DNA from: Ilumatobacteraceae bacterium
GTDB taxonomy: Bacteria > Actinomycetota > Acidimicrobiia > Acidimicrobiales > Ilumatobacteraceae
Direction of reading: 5' to 3'
Assembly: GCA_017859395.1 (NCBI GenBank)
Contig: JAFMNE010000001.1
Location: 62,001 to 126,000 of the forward strand
DNA length: 64,000 nucleotides
The notes beneath the pieces are model-generated. The model saw only the letters and a program-made list of their open reading frames with translations. It ran no database searches and had not been told where the DNA came from. This document shows positions 37,118 through 45,462 of this stretch, piece after piece; position 1 is the stretch's first letter, and each line of letters starts with the position of its first letter. Made by a program: the position numbers and the translations under genes.

Positions 37118-37975
37118 GTGCGCATACGTTCCATGGTGATTCCGGCCGCCGGTATGGGAACGCGGTTTCTTCCGGCGACCAAGGCGGTGCCCAAGGAGTT
37201 GTTGCCCCTCGGCGACACCCCGGCGTTGCAGTACGTGATCGATGAAGCATTAGGTGCCGGAATCGACCACATCGTGTTGGTGTCGAGTGCACACAAGCCT
37301 GCTATCGCTGAGTACGCCCGACCCGACCCGGCGTTGGTCGACACCATCCGTCGCAAAGGTGATGAAGCACTGGCTGAACGTCTTGCCGGTATCGGCCGCG
37401 ATTGGCGTGCCACCGTCGTGTTTCAAGATGCACCGCGTGGGCTGGGGCATGCGGTGGGGTGTGCGGCCGAGGTGGTGGAGGGCGATGCCGTGGCCGTGGC
37501 CCTTCCGGACGAGGTGATGGGCGACGCCACGCTGCTCAGTCGCATGGTGCAGGTATGTGATGACACCGGTGGCTCGGTCGTTGGTTTTATGACCGTGCCG
37601 ATGGAGCAGACCTCGGCCTATGGGGTGATCGATCCTGCTGGGCCATTGGCTGATGGCGTTGTTCCCGTGGCGGACCTGGTGGAGAAACCGGCGCCGGGCA
37701 CCGCACCCAGTGGCCACATCCTGATTGGGCGTTACGTCCTGACCGTCGATGTGTTCGACGAGATCGCGGCCACAGCGCCAGGTGCGGGTGGCGAGATTCA
37801 ATTGACCGATGCGTTACGTGCGCAGGCTGCTCGGGCACCGTTCCATGGTGTGTTGAACACCGGTCTTCGGTGGGACACCGGCACGCCGTTGGGCTTTTTG
37901 CTCGCGGCGATCGATATCGCCGGTCGCGATCCCGAGGTGGCCGCCGCTGTGCGAGCCCATCTGGACCGCGACTGA
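37118..37975 (+). CDS. galU: UTP--glucose-1-phosphate uridylyltransferase
   Basis: 285-residue nucleotidyltransferase making UDP-glucose for cell-surface polysaccharides and glycolipids. VIPAAGMGTRFLPATKAVPKEL is the nucleotide-binding signature; VEKPAPGTAPSG, GRYVLTVDVFD and GGEIQLTDALR are conserved GalU blocks. GTG 37118 is supported by TACGGT 6 nt upstream. Monocistronic. The downstream gene is convergent. Confidence 0.95.
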   Translation: MRIRSMVIPAAGMGTRFLPATKAVPKELLPLGDTPALQYVIDEALGAGIDHIVLVSSAHKPAIAEYARPDPALVDTIRRKGDEALAERLAGIGRDWRATVVFQDAPRGLGHAVGCAAEVVEGDAVAVALPDEVMGDATLLSRMVQVCDDTGGSVVGFMTVPMEQTSAYGVIDPAGPLADGVVPVADLVEKPAPGTAPSGHILIGRYVLTVDVFDEIAATAPGAGGEIQLTDALRAQAARAPFHGVLNTGLRWDTGTPLGFLLAAIDIAGRDPEVAAAVRAHLDRD

Positions 37976-38026
37976 GTCGGTGCGGAGCCTCCGTGTCGGG
38001 CGGGTGCTCCCGGTGTAGGTCGTGGG

Positions 38027-38626
38027 TCAGCGTCGGCGGTAGACGCCATCAACATCGGTGGGGATGCCGTGGTGGTCGACCTCGAGCCGCTGGCTATCGC
38101 CGGTGGCCGTGTCCGTAATTTCCCAGGTTGTCGGCGCGATACGGCAGGCGGTGTGCTCGACGACAACAAGGCCCAAGGTCTCGGTGTCCACCCGGACCAC
38201 GCGAGTGCTGATGCCCTCGCCAACGGAGAGCGGAGCGCGACGCAGAAGGGGTGTGTGGTCAAATCCGCTGCAGCCAACGACCACGTCGGTGGCGCCGTCG
38301 AGGTCGGGCCGATGGGCGCCATTGACCTCGCCCCAGCGGCCGCCGCCATCGGTGCCGAGCCATAGGTCGGGCATCTCGAGGTCGCGGAAGAGTAAGAACT
38401 GGCGGATCTGCCACAACGGGGAGAGGCGCAGCACCCACTGCACACGCTCGGCCATGGAGTGACCGCTGACGGTCCAGGCTTCATTGTCCCAGCGGACGAC
38501 GACCTCTTCTCCTTCGCCACCATTCCATGGATCCCACCGCAGGGTGAGGCCATCGGCGGGCAGCGGTTCGAGGGGGTCGTCGCGCACGGCGCCAGTGTGC
38601 CCGATGATCTGAGACAGCACCACCAC
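38027..38626 (-). CDS. Putative glycolipid-binding domain protein
   Basis: 199 residues. LWLGTDGGGRWGEVNGAHRPDLDGATDVVVGCSGF followed by HTPLLRRAPLSVGEG and the L-V-V-V-E run match the layout of the putative glycolipid-binding family (PF06475, formerly DUF1089). The family fold binds glycolipid-like ligands; the cellular role is unknown. The opening TLRWDPWNG is typical of the domain start. GTG 38626 or GTG 38587 could be the start. It neighbours galU, possibly a hint of glycolipid metabolism. Confidence 0.6.
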   Translation of the reverse strand: MVVLSQIIGHTGAVRDDPLEPLPADGLTLRWDPWNGGEGEEVVVRWDNEAWTVSGHSMAERVQWVLRLSPLWQIRQFLLFRDLEMPDLWLGTDGGGRWGEVNGAHRPDLDGATDVVVGCSGFDHTPLLRRAPLSVGEGISTRVVRVDTETLGLVVVEHTACRIAPTTWEITDTATGDSQRLEVDHHGIPTDVDGVYRRR

Positions 38627-38689
38627 AGCCGGGCCACCGGCAGATGAGATGTCATCGGGCCACGGTGGCGGTGGGTCGTGTGGTCTGGG

Positions 38690-38695
38690 TACCGT
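38690..38695 (+). promoter_or_regulatory. -10 element of moeA
   Basis: TACCGT ending 7 nt before GTG 38703. It favours GTG 38703 over the in-frame GTG at 38694. Confidence 0.4.
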
Positions 38696-38702
38696 GCAGT
38701 GC

Positions 38703-39902
38703 GTGATCCCTCTTGAACAGGCTCAGCAGTTCGTGCTTTCCTCGGTCGCGCAGCTCGACCCGGTGACGCTGCCACGTGCCGAGGCTGTGGGACGAGTGCT
38801 TGCTGTCGACGTGGTGTCGGCCGACGACGTGCCACCGTTCGACAACACGGCCGTCGATGGGTTCGCGGTGCACGCGGCCGATGTCGCCTCCGGCGAGGCC
38901 GATCTGCGAGTGGTCGCGACTCTGGCGGCAGGCGACCACACCGATCGGGTGCTCGAACGAGGTGAGGCGATTCGCATCATGACCGGTGCTCCGATCCCCG
39001 CCGGGGCCGATGCGGTGGTCATGGTGGAGGATTCCGAGATGCTGGCCGCCGATGTTGTGCGGCTGTCGGCGGCCGTGTCGGCTGGGGCAGCGGTGCGTCG
39101 TGCTGCCGAAGACGTGGCGGCCGGTGAGACGGTGCTCAGCGCCGGCACCGAGATCACGCCGGCGGTGCTCGGCGTGCTGGCCACAGTGAATGTCCATGAG
39201 GTGTCGGTGCGTCCGGCGCCGCGGGTGGCGGTGGCCTCGACCGGCGACGAACTTGTCGTTGGCGATGGCCCGCTGCGTCCGGGCCAGATTCGTGAGTCGA
39301 ATCGTCCGATGCTGGCGGCCGCATTGCGCGACGCCGGTTGTGAGGTCACCGATCTTGGTGTGATTCCCGACGACGAAGATCAACTGGCGGAGGTGCTGAC
39401 GAGCGCGGCGGCCACCCATGATGCGGTCGTGACGTCCGGGGGTGTGTCGATGGGCGACTACGACGTCGTCAAGGCGGTGCTTGGACGTATTGCCGATATG
39501 ACCTGGATGCAGGTGGCGATCAAGCCAGCAAAGCCCTTCGCCTTCGGACTGCTCGGCGGCACACCGGTGTTTGGCCTGCCGGGGAACCCGGTGTCGTCAC
39601 TGGTGAGCTTTGAGATGTTCGCCCGTCCGGCGTTGCGCCAGATGGGTGGTCACCAGCGACTATCGCGTCCCAGCGTCGTGGCCGTAGTGGATGAGGATCT
39701 GCGCCGCGGCCCCGACGGCAAGACGCACCTCATGCGGGTGCGTGCCGACTTCGCCGACGATGGGCGGTGCCATGTGGTGCCAGTGCGTGCTCAGGGCAGC
39801 CACCAGTTGGCGGCGACCGCGACCGCAAACGGAATTGCGGTGGTGCCCGACGGCGACGGTCTGCCTGTTGGTACCGAGGTGGCGGTCCTGCTACTCAGTT
39901 GA
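38703..39902 (+). CDS. moeA: Molybdopterin molybdenumtransferase
   Basis: 399-residue MoeA, inserting molybdate into adenylated molybdopterin. VPPFDNTAVDGFAVHAAD, TGAPIPAGADAVVMVED, ASTGDELVVGDGPLRPGQIRESN, TSGGVSMGDYDVVK and FGLPGNPVSSLVSFEMF are the ordered MoeA motifs. The short region before VIPLEQAQQFVL is not homologous, so GTG 38703 is chosen. First of a run of molybdenum-cofactor genes (moeA, moaA, moaC), each with its own promoter-like element. Confidence 0.96.
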   Translation: MIPLEQAQQFVLSSVAQLDPVTLPRAEAVGRVLAVDVVSADDVPPFDNTAVDGFAVHAADVASGEADLRVVATLAAGDHTDRVLERGEAIRIMTGAPIPAGADAVVMVEDSEMLAADVVRLSAAVSAGAAVRRAAEDVAAGETVLSAGTEITPAVLGVLATVNVHEVSVRPAPRVAVASTGDELVVGDGPLRPGQIRESNRPMLAAALRDAGCEVTDLGVIPDDEDQLAEVLTSAAATHDAVVTSGGVSMGDYDVVKAVLGRIADMTWMQVAIKPAKPFAFGLLGGTPVFGLPGNPVSSLVSFEMFARPALRQMGGHQRLSRPSVVAVVDEDLRRGPDGKTHLMRVRADFADDGRCHVVPVRAQGSHQLAATATANGIAVVPDGDGLPVGTEVAVLLLS

Positions 39903-39950
39903 ATGCATCGGGTTCGGGTTCACCACTCGCAGCCCATCGATACGGGGGCG

Positions 39951-39956
39951 TAGGCT
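39951..39956 (+). promoter_or_regulatory. -10 element of moaA
   Basis: TAGGCT ending 6 nt before ATG 39963; no Shine-Dalgarno sequence. Confidence 0.45.
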
Positions 39957-39962
39957 GGCCAT

Positions 39963-40958
39963 ATGGGAGAAGAGGCCGTCGATCTCGTCGACCCCTTCGG
40001 GCGCATTATTCGAGATCTGCGGATCTCGATCACCGATCGCTGCAATTTTCGCTGCACCTATTGCATGCCCTCAGAAGGAATGCAATGGCTGCCACGCTCG
40101 GAGGTACTGACCTTCGAAGAGATCGAGCGTCTGGCTCGGATCTTTGTGGAACGTTTCGGTGTGGAGGGTATTCGTCTCACCGGCGGAGAGCCCACGGTTC
40201 GTGCGCACTTGCCGGCCTTGATCTCGCGTCTGGCTGATCTTGGTGTGGATGTGGCGATGACAACGAACGGCGCCACATTGCGGAACACGGCCGATGAGTA
40301 CCGCGCTGCTGGGTTGCGGCGCATCAACATCAGCCTCGACACGTTGGATCGTGCGCGTTTCGCTGAGATGACGCGCCGCGACGAACTCGACAATGTGCTG
40401 GCGGGTATCGATGCGGCGGTGGCCGCAGGATTCGATCCGGTAAAGGTCAATGCGGTGATTGAGCGCGGAGTGAACGACCACGAAATCGTCGACCTGGCTG
40501 CGTTCGGTCGGGATCGTGGGGTGGAGGTGCGCTTCATCGAGTTCATGCCGCTCGACGCCACCGGGCACTGGATGAACGACAAGGTGGTCGGGCAAGACGA
40601 GATCGTGGCAGCGATCGACGCGGTGTTTCCTGTTGAACAGGTGCCGGCCCGTGGTGCAGCTCCGGCGGATCGGTGGCGCTATCTCGACGGTGGTGGCACC
40701 GTGGGCGTCATTCCGTCGGTGACCAAGCCGTTCTGTGGTGACTGCGACCGTGTGCGTCTCACGGCCGAAGGGGCATTTCGTACCTGTTTGTTCGCCACTG
40801 AGGAATTCGATCTGCGCGCAGCGATGCGGTCGGGAGCCAGCGATGATGATCTGGCCGCGCGCATCGTGGCGGCTGTGGGCACCAAGTGGGCAGGGCATCG
40901 GATCAACCAGGTGGATTTCATCCGACCGTCGAAGTCGATGAGCCAGATCGGTGGCTGA
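39963..40958 (+). CDS. moaA: GTP 3',8-cyclase (radical SAM)
   Basis: 331-residue radical-SAM enzyme that, with MoaC, converts GTP to cyclic pyranopterin monophosphate. The N-terminal cluster motif is CNFRCTYCMPSEG (CxxxCxxC). The LTGGEPTVR SAM-binding block and the C-terminal second cluster (KPFCGDCDRVRLTAEGAFRTC) are complete. It ends QIGG, matching the functionally needed GG-type C-terminus. ATG 39963 fits the leaderless promoter 6 nt upstream. Fe-S assembly probably involves the NfuA-type protein at 25.4 kb. Confidence 0.97.
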   Translation: MGEEAVDLVDPFGRIIRDLRISITDRCNFRCTYCMPSEGMQWLPRSEVLTFEEIERLARIFVERFGVEGIRLTGGEPTVRAHLPALISRLADLGVDVAMTTNGATLRNTADEYRAAGLRRINISLDTLDRARFAEMTRRDELDNVLAGIDAAVAAGFDPVKVNAVIERGVNDHEIVDLAAFGRDRGVEVRFIEFMPLDATGHWMNDKVVGQDEIVAAIDAVFPVEQVPARGAAPADRWRYLDGGGTVGVIPSVTKPFCGDCDRVRLTAEGAFRTCLFATEEFDLRAAMRSGASDDDLAARIVAAVGTKWAGHRINQVDFIRPSKSMSQIGG

Positions 40959-40980
40959 GTCCGCAGTGACGGGTCGCGAC

Positions 40981-40986
40981 TAGGTT
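40981..40986 (+). promoter_or_regulatory. -10 element of moaC
   Basis: TAGGTT ending 7 nt before ATG 40994; no Shine-Dalgarno sequence. Confidence 0.4.
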
Positions 40987-40993
40987 CTCAGCG

Positions 40994-41491
40994 ATGTCCG
41001 AACCTCAGTTCACCCATCTTGACGATGCGGGCCGCGCCCACATGGTTGATGTCACGGCCAAAGATGTGACCCATCGCCGCGCGGTCGCACGCTGTGTGGT
41101 GCGGATGAAACCCGAGACGGTGGCCGCAATTACCGCAGGTGAAGTGCGAAAGGGCGACGTGTTGGCGGTGGCCCGGGTCGCGGGCATCCAAGCAGCCAAG
41201 CGCACCTCGGACATGATTCCGTTATGTCACCCCTTGATGGTGGGGGCGGTGTCGGTTGGTTTCGAACCAGGGGTTGACCACATCGCCATCACCGCTGAGG
41301 TGGAGGTGGCCGATCGCACAGGTGTGGAGATGGAGGCACTGCATGCCTGCTCGGTGGCGGCGCTCACCATCTACGACATGTGCAAGTCGGCCGATCGGGC
41401 GATGGTCATCGACGACTTGACGTTGTGGGAGAAATCGGGCGGTCGATCTGGTGTTTTTCAACGCGTCGCCGATGAGTCAACGGGTGAGTGA
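40994..41491 (+). CDS. moaC: Cyclic pyranopterin monophosphate synthase
   Basis: 165-residue MoaC acting after Moa[30 protein letters not shown] is the standard N-terminus. [15 protein letters not shown] and [28 protein letters not shown] carry the catalytic Lys/His/Cys region. Full length. The later Moco genes (moaD, moaE, mogA) are not in the window. Confidence 0.97.
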   Translation: MSEPQFTHLDDAGRAHMVDVTAKDVTHRRAVARCVVRMKPETVAAITAGEVRKGDVLAVARVAGIQAAKRTSDMIPLCHPLMVGAVSVGFEPGVDHIAITAEVEVADRTGVEMEALHACSVAALTIYDMCKSADRAMVIDDLTLWEKSGGRSGVFQRVADESTGE

Positions 41492-41505
41492 CATCGTCGC
41501 AGTAG

Positions 41506-41535
41506 TTGTCGATGTCATGACAATCGTCGTAGAAT
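41506..41535 (+). promoter_or_regulatory. Promoter of SepX/GlpR-like gene
   Basis: TTGTCG at 41506-41511, 18-bp spacer, TAGAAT at 41530-41535. One of the best -35/-10 pairs in the window. The start codon lies 14 nt downstream of the -10. Confidence 0.55.
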
Positions 41536-41549
41536 CGTAAAGAACTTGT

Positions 41550-42086
41550 ATGGGTGAAATCGTCCTCGTCGTCGTCGCTGCCGCATGGGCAGCCGTTTTG
41601 CTTCCGCCGCTGTTGCGTTCGCGGGTGCAGAATCGACCAAATTCGTCGATTTCGGATTTCAACCGGCAGTTGGGTCGTCTGCAGGGCACGGTGCCGGGCC
41701 GAGCGCAAGCAGGTATGCGTGCATCAGCACGGCCCCTCGCACCTAATGCACGTCCGGTCGGCCGCCCAGGCGACATGCGCCATGGCACGATTCGACCCGC
41801 CGAGACGGTCGACCGACGTCCGCTGCGTCATGGTGACCCCAGTGGCCAGATTCAGCGACCCGGGCGTGCGTCGTCGGAGCTTGTTCGCCGTCGTCGGGCA
41901 AACACGCTCGCCGGTCTGCTGCTGTTGACCCTGTCGATGTTGTTCTTGGCGGCCACGACCCAAGAGGTGGTGCTGCTGTACATGTTCGCACTGGCATTCC
42001 TGGTGCTGTGTGGCTACGTGTACTTGTTGATCTCGGTGCGTCAGCGCGAACTTGATCCCGTTCGCTCTGATGTCCTGCGTCGCTAA
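41550..42086 (+). CDS. SepX/GlpR-like actinobacterial divisome membrane protein
   Basis: 178 residues. An N-terminal membrane helix (EIVLVVVAAAWAAVLLPPLL) is followed by NSSISDFNRQLGRLQ, a long Arg/Pro-rich basic linker, then two C-terminal helices (LAGLLLLTLSMLFLAATT and VVLLYMFALAFLVLCGYVYLL). This layout and the SSISDFxRQL motif match SepX (Streptomyces) and GLP/GlpR (Corynebacterium), FtsZ-associated proteins found only in Actinobacteria. Assignment is by pattern. Confidence 0.72.
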   Translation: MGEIVLVVVAAAWAAVLLPPLLRSRVQNRPNSSISDFNRQLGRLQGTVPGRAQAGMRASARPLAPNARPVGRPGDMRHGTIRPAETVDRRPLRHGDPSGQIQRPGRASSELVRRRRANTLAGLLLLTLSMLFLAATTQEVVLLYMFALAFLVLCGYVYLLISVRQRELDPVRSDVLRR

Positions 42087-42099
42087 CCGACGTCGCCGG

Positions 42100-42105
42100 T
42101 ACACT
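42100..42105 (+). promoter_or_regulatory. -10 element of tRNA-Ala gene
   Basis: TACACT, ending 10 nt before the first base of the tRNA; -35 weak. Confidence 0.35.
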
Positions 42106-42115
42106 TCGCCACCAC

Positions 42116-42188
42116 GGGGCTGTAGCTCAGTTGGTAGAGCGCAACAATCGCACTGTTGAGGTCAGGGGTTCGATTCCCCTCAGCTCCA
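42116..42188 (+). tRNA. tRNA-Ala (anticodon CGC)
   Basis: 73-nt cloverleaf. The 7-bp acceptor stem pairs GGGGCTG with CAGCTCC and includes the G3:U70 wobble that marks alanine tRNAs. The D arm is GCTC/GAGC, the anticodon stem CAACA/TGTTG with loop ATCGCAC (anticodon CGC at positions 34-36), and the T arm AGGGG/CCCCT with TTCGATT. Discriminator A73. CCA is not encoded. It reads GCG codons. Confidence 0.97.
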
Positions 42189-42315
42189 CTCCGAGGCTCG
42201 TGTGCCAATCCAGTCGGCCCGGCAGCCATCGTTGCGGTCGACATGTCCTTGTCGTTGTCCTGCGGTGCCGTGGAACTGTTGTCGGCCGGTGTCGCTCGTA
42301 GAGTTCTGAGCGAGG

Positions 42316-44106
42316 TCAGCGGCGCGAACGGGTGCGCAGCGGACGCCGTCGGGCGTGGGGAAATACCCGTGAGAACTGTTCCTCTGCGGTGTCGGTCCCG
42401 ACGAGAAGCAGCTCGCCATCTGCTGGGAGCGGCTGTTGGGCGTCAGGGTTGCCGTGAAGGATGCCGTGTTGTTCGATGGCCACCACGTTGCACTGTGTGC
42501 GTCGGTAGATGTGTGCTTCTGCCAATGTGACACCGACCAACTCGCGGGGTACTGGCGTGCGGAACATGTTTAGGCCCTGCGCCACGAGCAGTGTTTCGTC
42601 ACCGCGGAAATGGTTCCAGATCGTTGCTGAGCCGGTGCCGGCGTACGACAGCACGGCATCGGCTCCGGCGCGGTACAGCGTGGTGACGTTCCGGCTGAGG
42701 TTGGATCGGGACACGATGCGGGCATCTGGTCGCAGGCCACGGCAGTACCTCGTGAGATACACATTCACGTTGTCATCGTGGGTGGTGATGAGAATCGCCC
42801 CGGCATCAGCAATTCCAGCTTGGTCGAGAACGGCGCGATCGGCGGCATCCCCGATGACGTAGGTGGGGTGGGAACGTTGTCGCTCGGGTAGGCGATCGAT
42901 GATGGTGACGTCGATGTCGTCGTCGGAAAATGCACGAGCGGCGGCACGGCCCACACGGCCTCCGCCAATGATGATCGCTTTGGTGGCCGCGGGGGAGTCG
43001 ACGGCGAACTCTTGGTCGAACGCCGTGAGCTGTTCGGCAGTGCCGGCAAGAAGAAGAATCGAGGAATCACACAGCACGGTGTCGCCGGTGGCGACGGAGA
43101 AATCACCGCGATCCCATACACCGATGATGCCCACCCCGAAGCGCTGTCGCAGTTGGGTTTCTTGCAACGTGCGGTTGGCGAAGTCGGTGCCTACTACGCC
43201 GGCCTCAGCGATCCGGAGGCCGGCGAAATGTCCGATCTGGTGGCTGGTGCCGCCAAGCCCAAGCGCCCGTGCAGCCATGGCTGTGCCGAGCACATTGCCC
43301 AGTTGCACCACATGGTCGGAGCCGGCGATCTCGAGAATGTCGACCGCAGCAGGTGAGTTCGCGCTTGAAATGATCGTGGTGTCGGGGGCAATTTCGCGCA
43401 CGGTGAACGCGATGTTGGTGTTGATTTGATCGTTTTGGGTGGCGACAACCAAGGCGGCTTGTTGGACGCGGGCGTTGTGATATGTGGCGGGGTCGTCAAG
43501 GGCTCCCACGATGACGCGCCGACCCTCGTCATGGAGGCGGCCCGCTTCGTCGACGTCTTCGACCACGAGCACATACGGGAGTTCCGTCTTGTCAGCGCGA
43601 TCGATCAGGTCCTGTTCGATGGGGCCGAGAGCGGTGAGAATCAGATGCCCTGACGTCGACTCGGCGAGGGTACGCGGGGCACGTCGGCGCTCACGCTCGT
43701 TGATCCAGGGGATGAACACAAACTGGATGAACGCAAATGGGAGTACAACAAGCAAGAACGCGGAGCCAGAGACCAGCACCACCACTGAGAACGAGCGCCC
43801 AAGGTCGGATGTGAATGTGATGTCACCGAATCCGAGGGTGGTCATCGTCGTCATCGTCCAATAGATGCTGGTGGGCCACGAGTACGACCGACCCTCGCGA
43901 GCCATCAGTTCGTGGAAGATGAAGCTGAATACCAGCACCAAGACGATGAACATGACGGCAAGAAGGGCCACGGTCTTGCGTCGGCGCCGGCGTTCGGTTT
44001 GCTGTGCGATCTGCTGAGCGCGATCGGCCCGGCTGTGCGATTGTTGATCAGCCGAGCGGATTTGCTGGGTGACTTGGGTGACCAACATCCCCAACGACTT
44101 CAGCAT
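42316..44106 (-). CDS. Potassium channel with two RCK (TrkA) domains
   Basis: About 596 residues. A basic cytosolic N-terminus leads to a two-helix pore. The P-loop YWTMTTMTTLGFGDITF carries the selectivity filter TLGFGD, a variant of TVGYGD. After the second helix come two RCK units: the first (HLILTALGPIEQDLIDRA) lacks a clean GxGxxG, while the second (AIIIGGGRVGRAAARAF, then GDAADRAVL) has it, so the second probably binds nucleotide. A TrkA_C domain ends the protein. Likely a gated K+ channel tuned by ligand or redox state. The start is ATG 44106 or GTG 44115. Confidence 0.92.
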   Translation of the reverse strand: MLKSLGMLVTQVTQQIRSADQQSHSRADRAQQIAQQTERRRRRKTVALLAVMFIVLVLVFSFIFHELMAREGRSYSWPTSIYWTMTTMTTLGFGDITFTSDLGRSFSVVVLVSGSAFLLVVLPFAFIQFVFIPWINERERRRAPRTLAESTSGHLILTALGPIEQDLIDRADKTELPYVLVVEDVDEAGRLHDEGRRVIVGALDDPATYHNARVQQAALVVATQNDQINTNIAFTVREIAPDTTIISSANSPAAVDILEIAGSDHVVQLGNVLGTAMAARALGLGGTSHQIGHFAGLRIAEAGVVGTDFANRTLQETQLRQRFGVGIIGVWDRGDFSVATGDTVLCDSSILLLAGTAEQLTAFDQEFAVDSPAATKAIIIGGGRVGRAAARAFSDDDIDVTIIDRLPERQRSHPTYVIGDAADRAVLDQAGIADAGAILITTHDDNVNVYLTRYCRGLRPDARIVSRSNLSRNVTTLYRAGADAVLSYAGTGSATIWNHFRGDETLLVAQGLNMFRTPVPRELVGVTLAEAHIYRRTQCNVVAIEQHGILHGNPDAQQPLPADGELLLVGTDTAEEQFSRVFPHARRRPLRTRSRR

Positions 44107-44276
44107 GATGCACACCCAACGGCTGACACCTCATCAGCGTGCCACATCGGGTACCGGGCATGAGGCGACGTGGTCCGATGTTGTTGGGCCCGTAATGGCA
44201 GCAATGTCGTGCGGATGGCGTTGTGTGGCCGTGCTGATGGCGACGCTGGTTGTGTCGTGGCGCCAACCGGCCTGCG

Positions 44277-44282
44277 TAGAGT
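44277..44282 (+). promoter_or_regulatory. -10 element of 34-aa ORF
   Basis: TAGAGT ending 6 nt before ATG 44289, identical in form to the promoter of the TPP-enzyme gene at 30843. Confidence 0.4.
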
Positions 44283-44288
44283 TCCACC

Positions 44289-44393
44289 ATGGTGCAGGTC
44301 ATTGTGCTCGCCGCGACCATTGGGTTGATTCTGGTGGGGCGTTCACGCTGGGGTCTGATGAAAGACCGCCGAAAGAACCCGCCTCGCTACTGA
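44289..44393 (+). CDS. 34-aa single-pass membrane peptide
   Basis: A short ORF encoding a hydrophobic helix (VQVIVLAATIGLILVG) followed by a strongly basic tail (SRWGLMKDRRKNPPRY). This is a classic N-out/C-in small membrane protein profile. TAGAGT lies 6 nt before the ATG. It occupies the otherwise empty interval between the divergent K+ channel and the convergent SDR gene. Function unknown; association with the channel or another membrane protein is possible but only suggested by position. Confidence 0.5.
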   Translation: MVQVIVLAATIGLILVGRSRWGLMKDRRKNPPRY

Positions 44394-44404
44394 ACTGGGA
44401 CCGA

Positions 44405-45349
44405 TCAGAGCCAGTCAAGGGCCTCTTCGTCAAGGCTGATCCGTACCCGGGACCATGAGGTGTGCAGGTCATCAGCCTCACCGGTGACGTTGAGACGGAA
44501 ACAACCGAGGTCTAACTCGTCAGCCGGTCGCGACAGCAGTTGTGCCACGCTGAGCGCCGCTTCATGGGTTTCGAGCATGCGTGACTGCCATCGGCCATAG
44601 ACCTTGTCGTTGTCCGCGTACTCTTCGGTCATCGAGGTGCGGATGAACGGGAACATCACCGAACAGGCGCTGACCATGTCAGCCGATCTGCCCAGATTGA
44701 TCCGCAGCACGTCGGGCAATCGCAGAACCGCCCAGTTAGCGATCACGTATCCCGGCACGGCCACGCCCGGATCAATGGCTTGTGAGGACGATACGTAGAC
44801 CAGTTGTAACGGGGTGCCGTGGTACACGGCCTCGCTCGCCCACAGATGAGTCCATGACAAGAAGCCGTCGATTTTGGTGTTCATGACCAGTCGCGATTCC
44901 GTCAGGTTGGCCATGAAGGCCGAGCGCACTCGCGCGCGTCGTTCAGCCATATGTTCACCGTCCACTTCTGGCAGCGAACGGCCGAATCGATAGCCGGCTT
45001 CTGTGAGGCCAGAGTTGCAGATGATGACGTCTGGAATCTTTCCGCCCATCTGATCAATGGTGTAGGTGCGCGATGCCCACAGGTCCGCATGGCTCGTCAC
45101 ATCCGCCTGCAGGGCAAAAGCGTTCACACCCTGTGCTCTGATGGCGTCGACGAGATCGAAGCCGTCGCGGTAACTGCTGTTGAAGTGGACCCCGACCACT
45201 TCGGCGCCGTTCATGGCCGCCGCAAGTGCGAGACCTTGGCCGAGTCCTCCATCTTTTCCTGACCCGGTGATGAGCACTCGTTTGCCGGCGAACGCCGACG
45301 CGTAGTGACCACCGAAATCAAATGCGGCGGTGTTGGCGGTGAAGGGCAT
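44405..45349 (-). CDS. SDR-family oxidoreductase-like protein with YxxxN instead of YxxxK
   Basis: 314 residues with a Rossmann-type N-terminus (KRVLITGSGKDGGLGQGLALAAAMNGAEVVG) carrying an expanded glycine motif. Further SDR landmarks are ADVTSHADL, DVIICNSGLTEAGY and YVSSSQA. The expected catalytic YxxxK is Y201-V-I-A-N205, so the lysine is missing. A C-terminal acidic segment extends beyond a typical SDR. Start ATG 45349 has a strong AGGAGGA 4 nt upstream, unusual in this window. Reaction unknown; it may be non-canonical or non-catalytic. Confidence 0.8.
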   Translation of the reverse strand: MPFTANTAAFDFGGHYASAFAGKRVLITGSGKDGGLGQGLALAAAMNGAEVVGVHFNSSYRDGFDLVDAIRAQGVNAFALQADVTSHADLWASRTYTIDQMGGKIPDVIICNSGLTEAGYRFGRSLPEVDGEHMAERRARVRSAFMANLTESRLVMNTKIDGFLSWTHLWASEAVYHGTPLQLVYVSSSQAIDPGVAVPGYVIANWAVLRLPDVLRINLGRSADMVSACSVMFPFIRTSMTEEYADNDKVYGRWQSRMLETHEAALSVAQLLSRPADELDLGCFRLNVTGEADDLHTSWSRVRISLDEEALDWL

Positions 45350-45372
45350 GTCGTCCTCCTTGCGTGAAGCCC

Positions 45373-45415
45373 ATTATCTCCTAGGCTGACCGCAAAGTTA
45401 CCGTAAAGTAATAAA
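45373..45415 (-). promoter_or_regulatory. AT-rich promoter/operator region of SDR-like gene
   Basis: GATAAT at 45373-45378 on the minus strand resembles a -10. Upstream is an AT-rich stretch with the palindrome TTACCGTAA (45398-45406) and repeated AAAGT motifs, which may be an operator. Confidence 0.35.
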
Positions 45416-45462
45416 GCCGGCGGCGCAAGGGCGGAGACGCTCAGCGATGGCGGAACGTCGAA

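Noticed and set aside
37976-38026. Terminator between galU and the convergent glycolipid-binding-domain gene
   Set aside because: CGGAG/CTCCG arms are adjacent with almost no loop. Not a convincing hairpin.
42116-42188. tRNA-Ala as an integration (att) site
   Set aside because: No integrase, no repeated 3' tRNA fragment and no foreign-looking gene block flank it.
42189-42315. Gene or RNA in the gap after tRNA-Ala
   Set aside because: No supported ORF, promoter or structure seen in these 127 bases.
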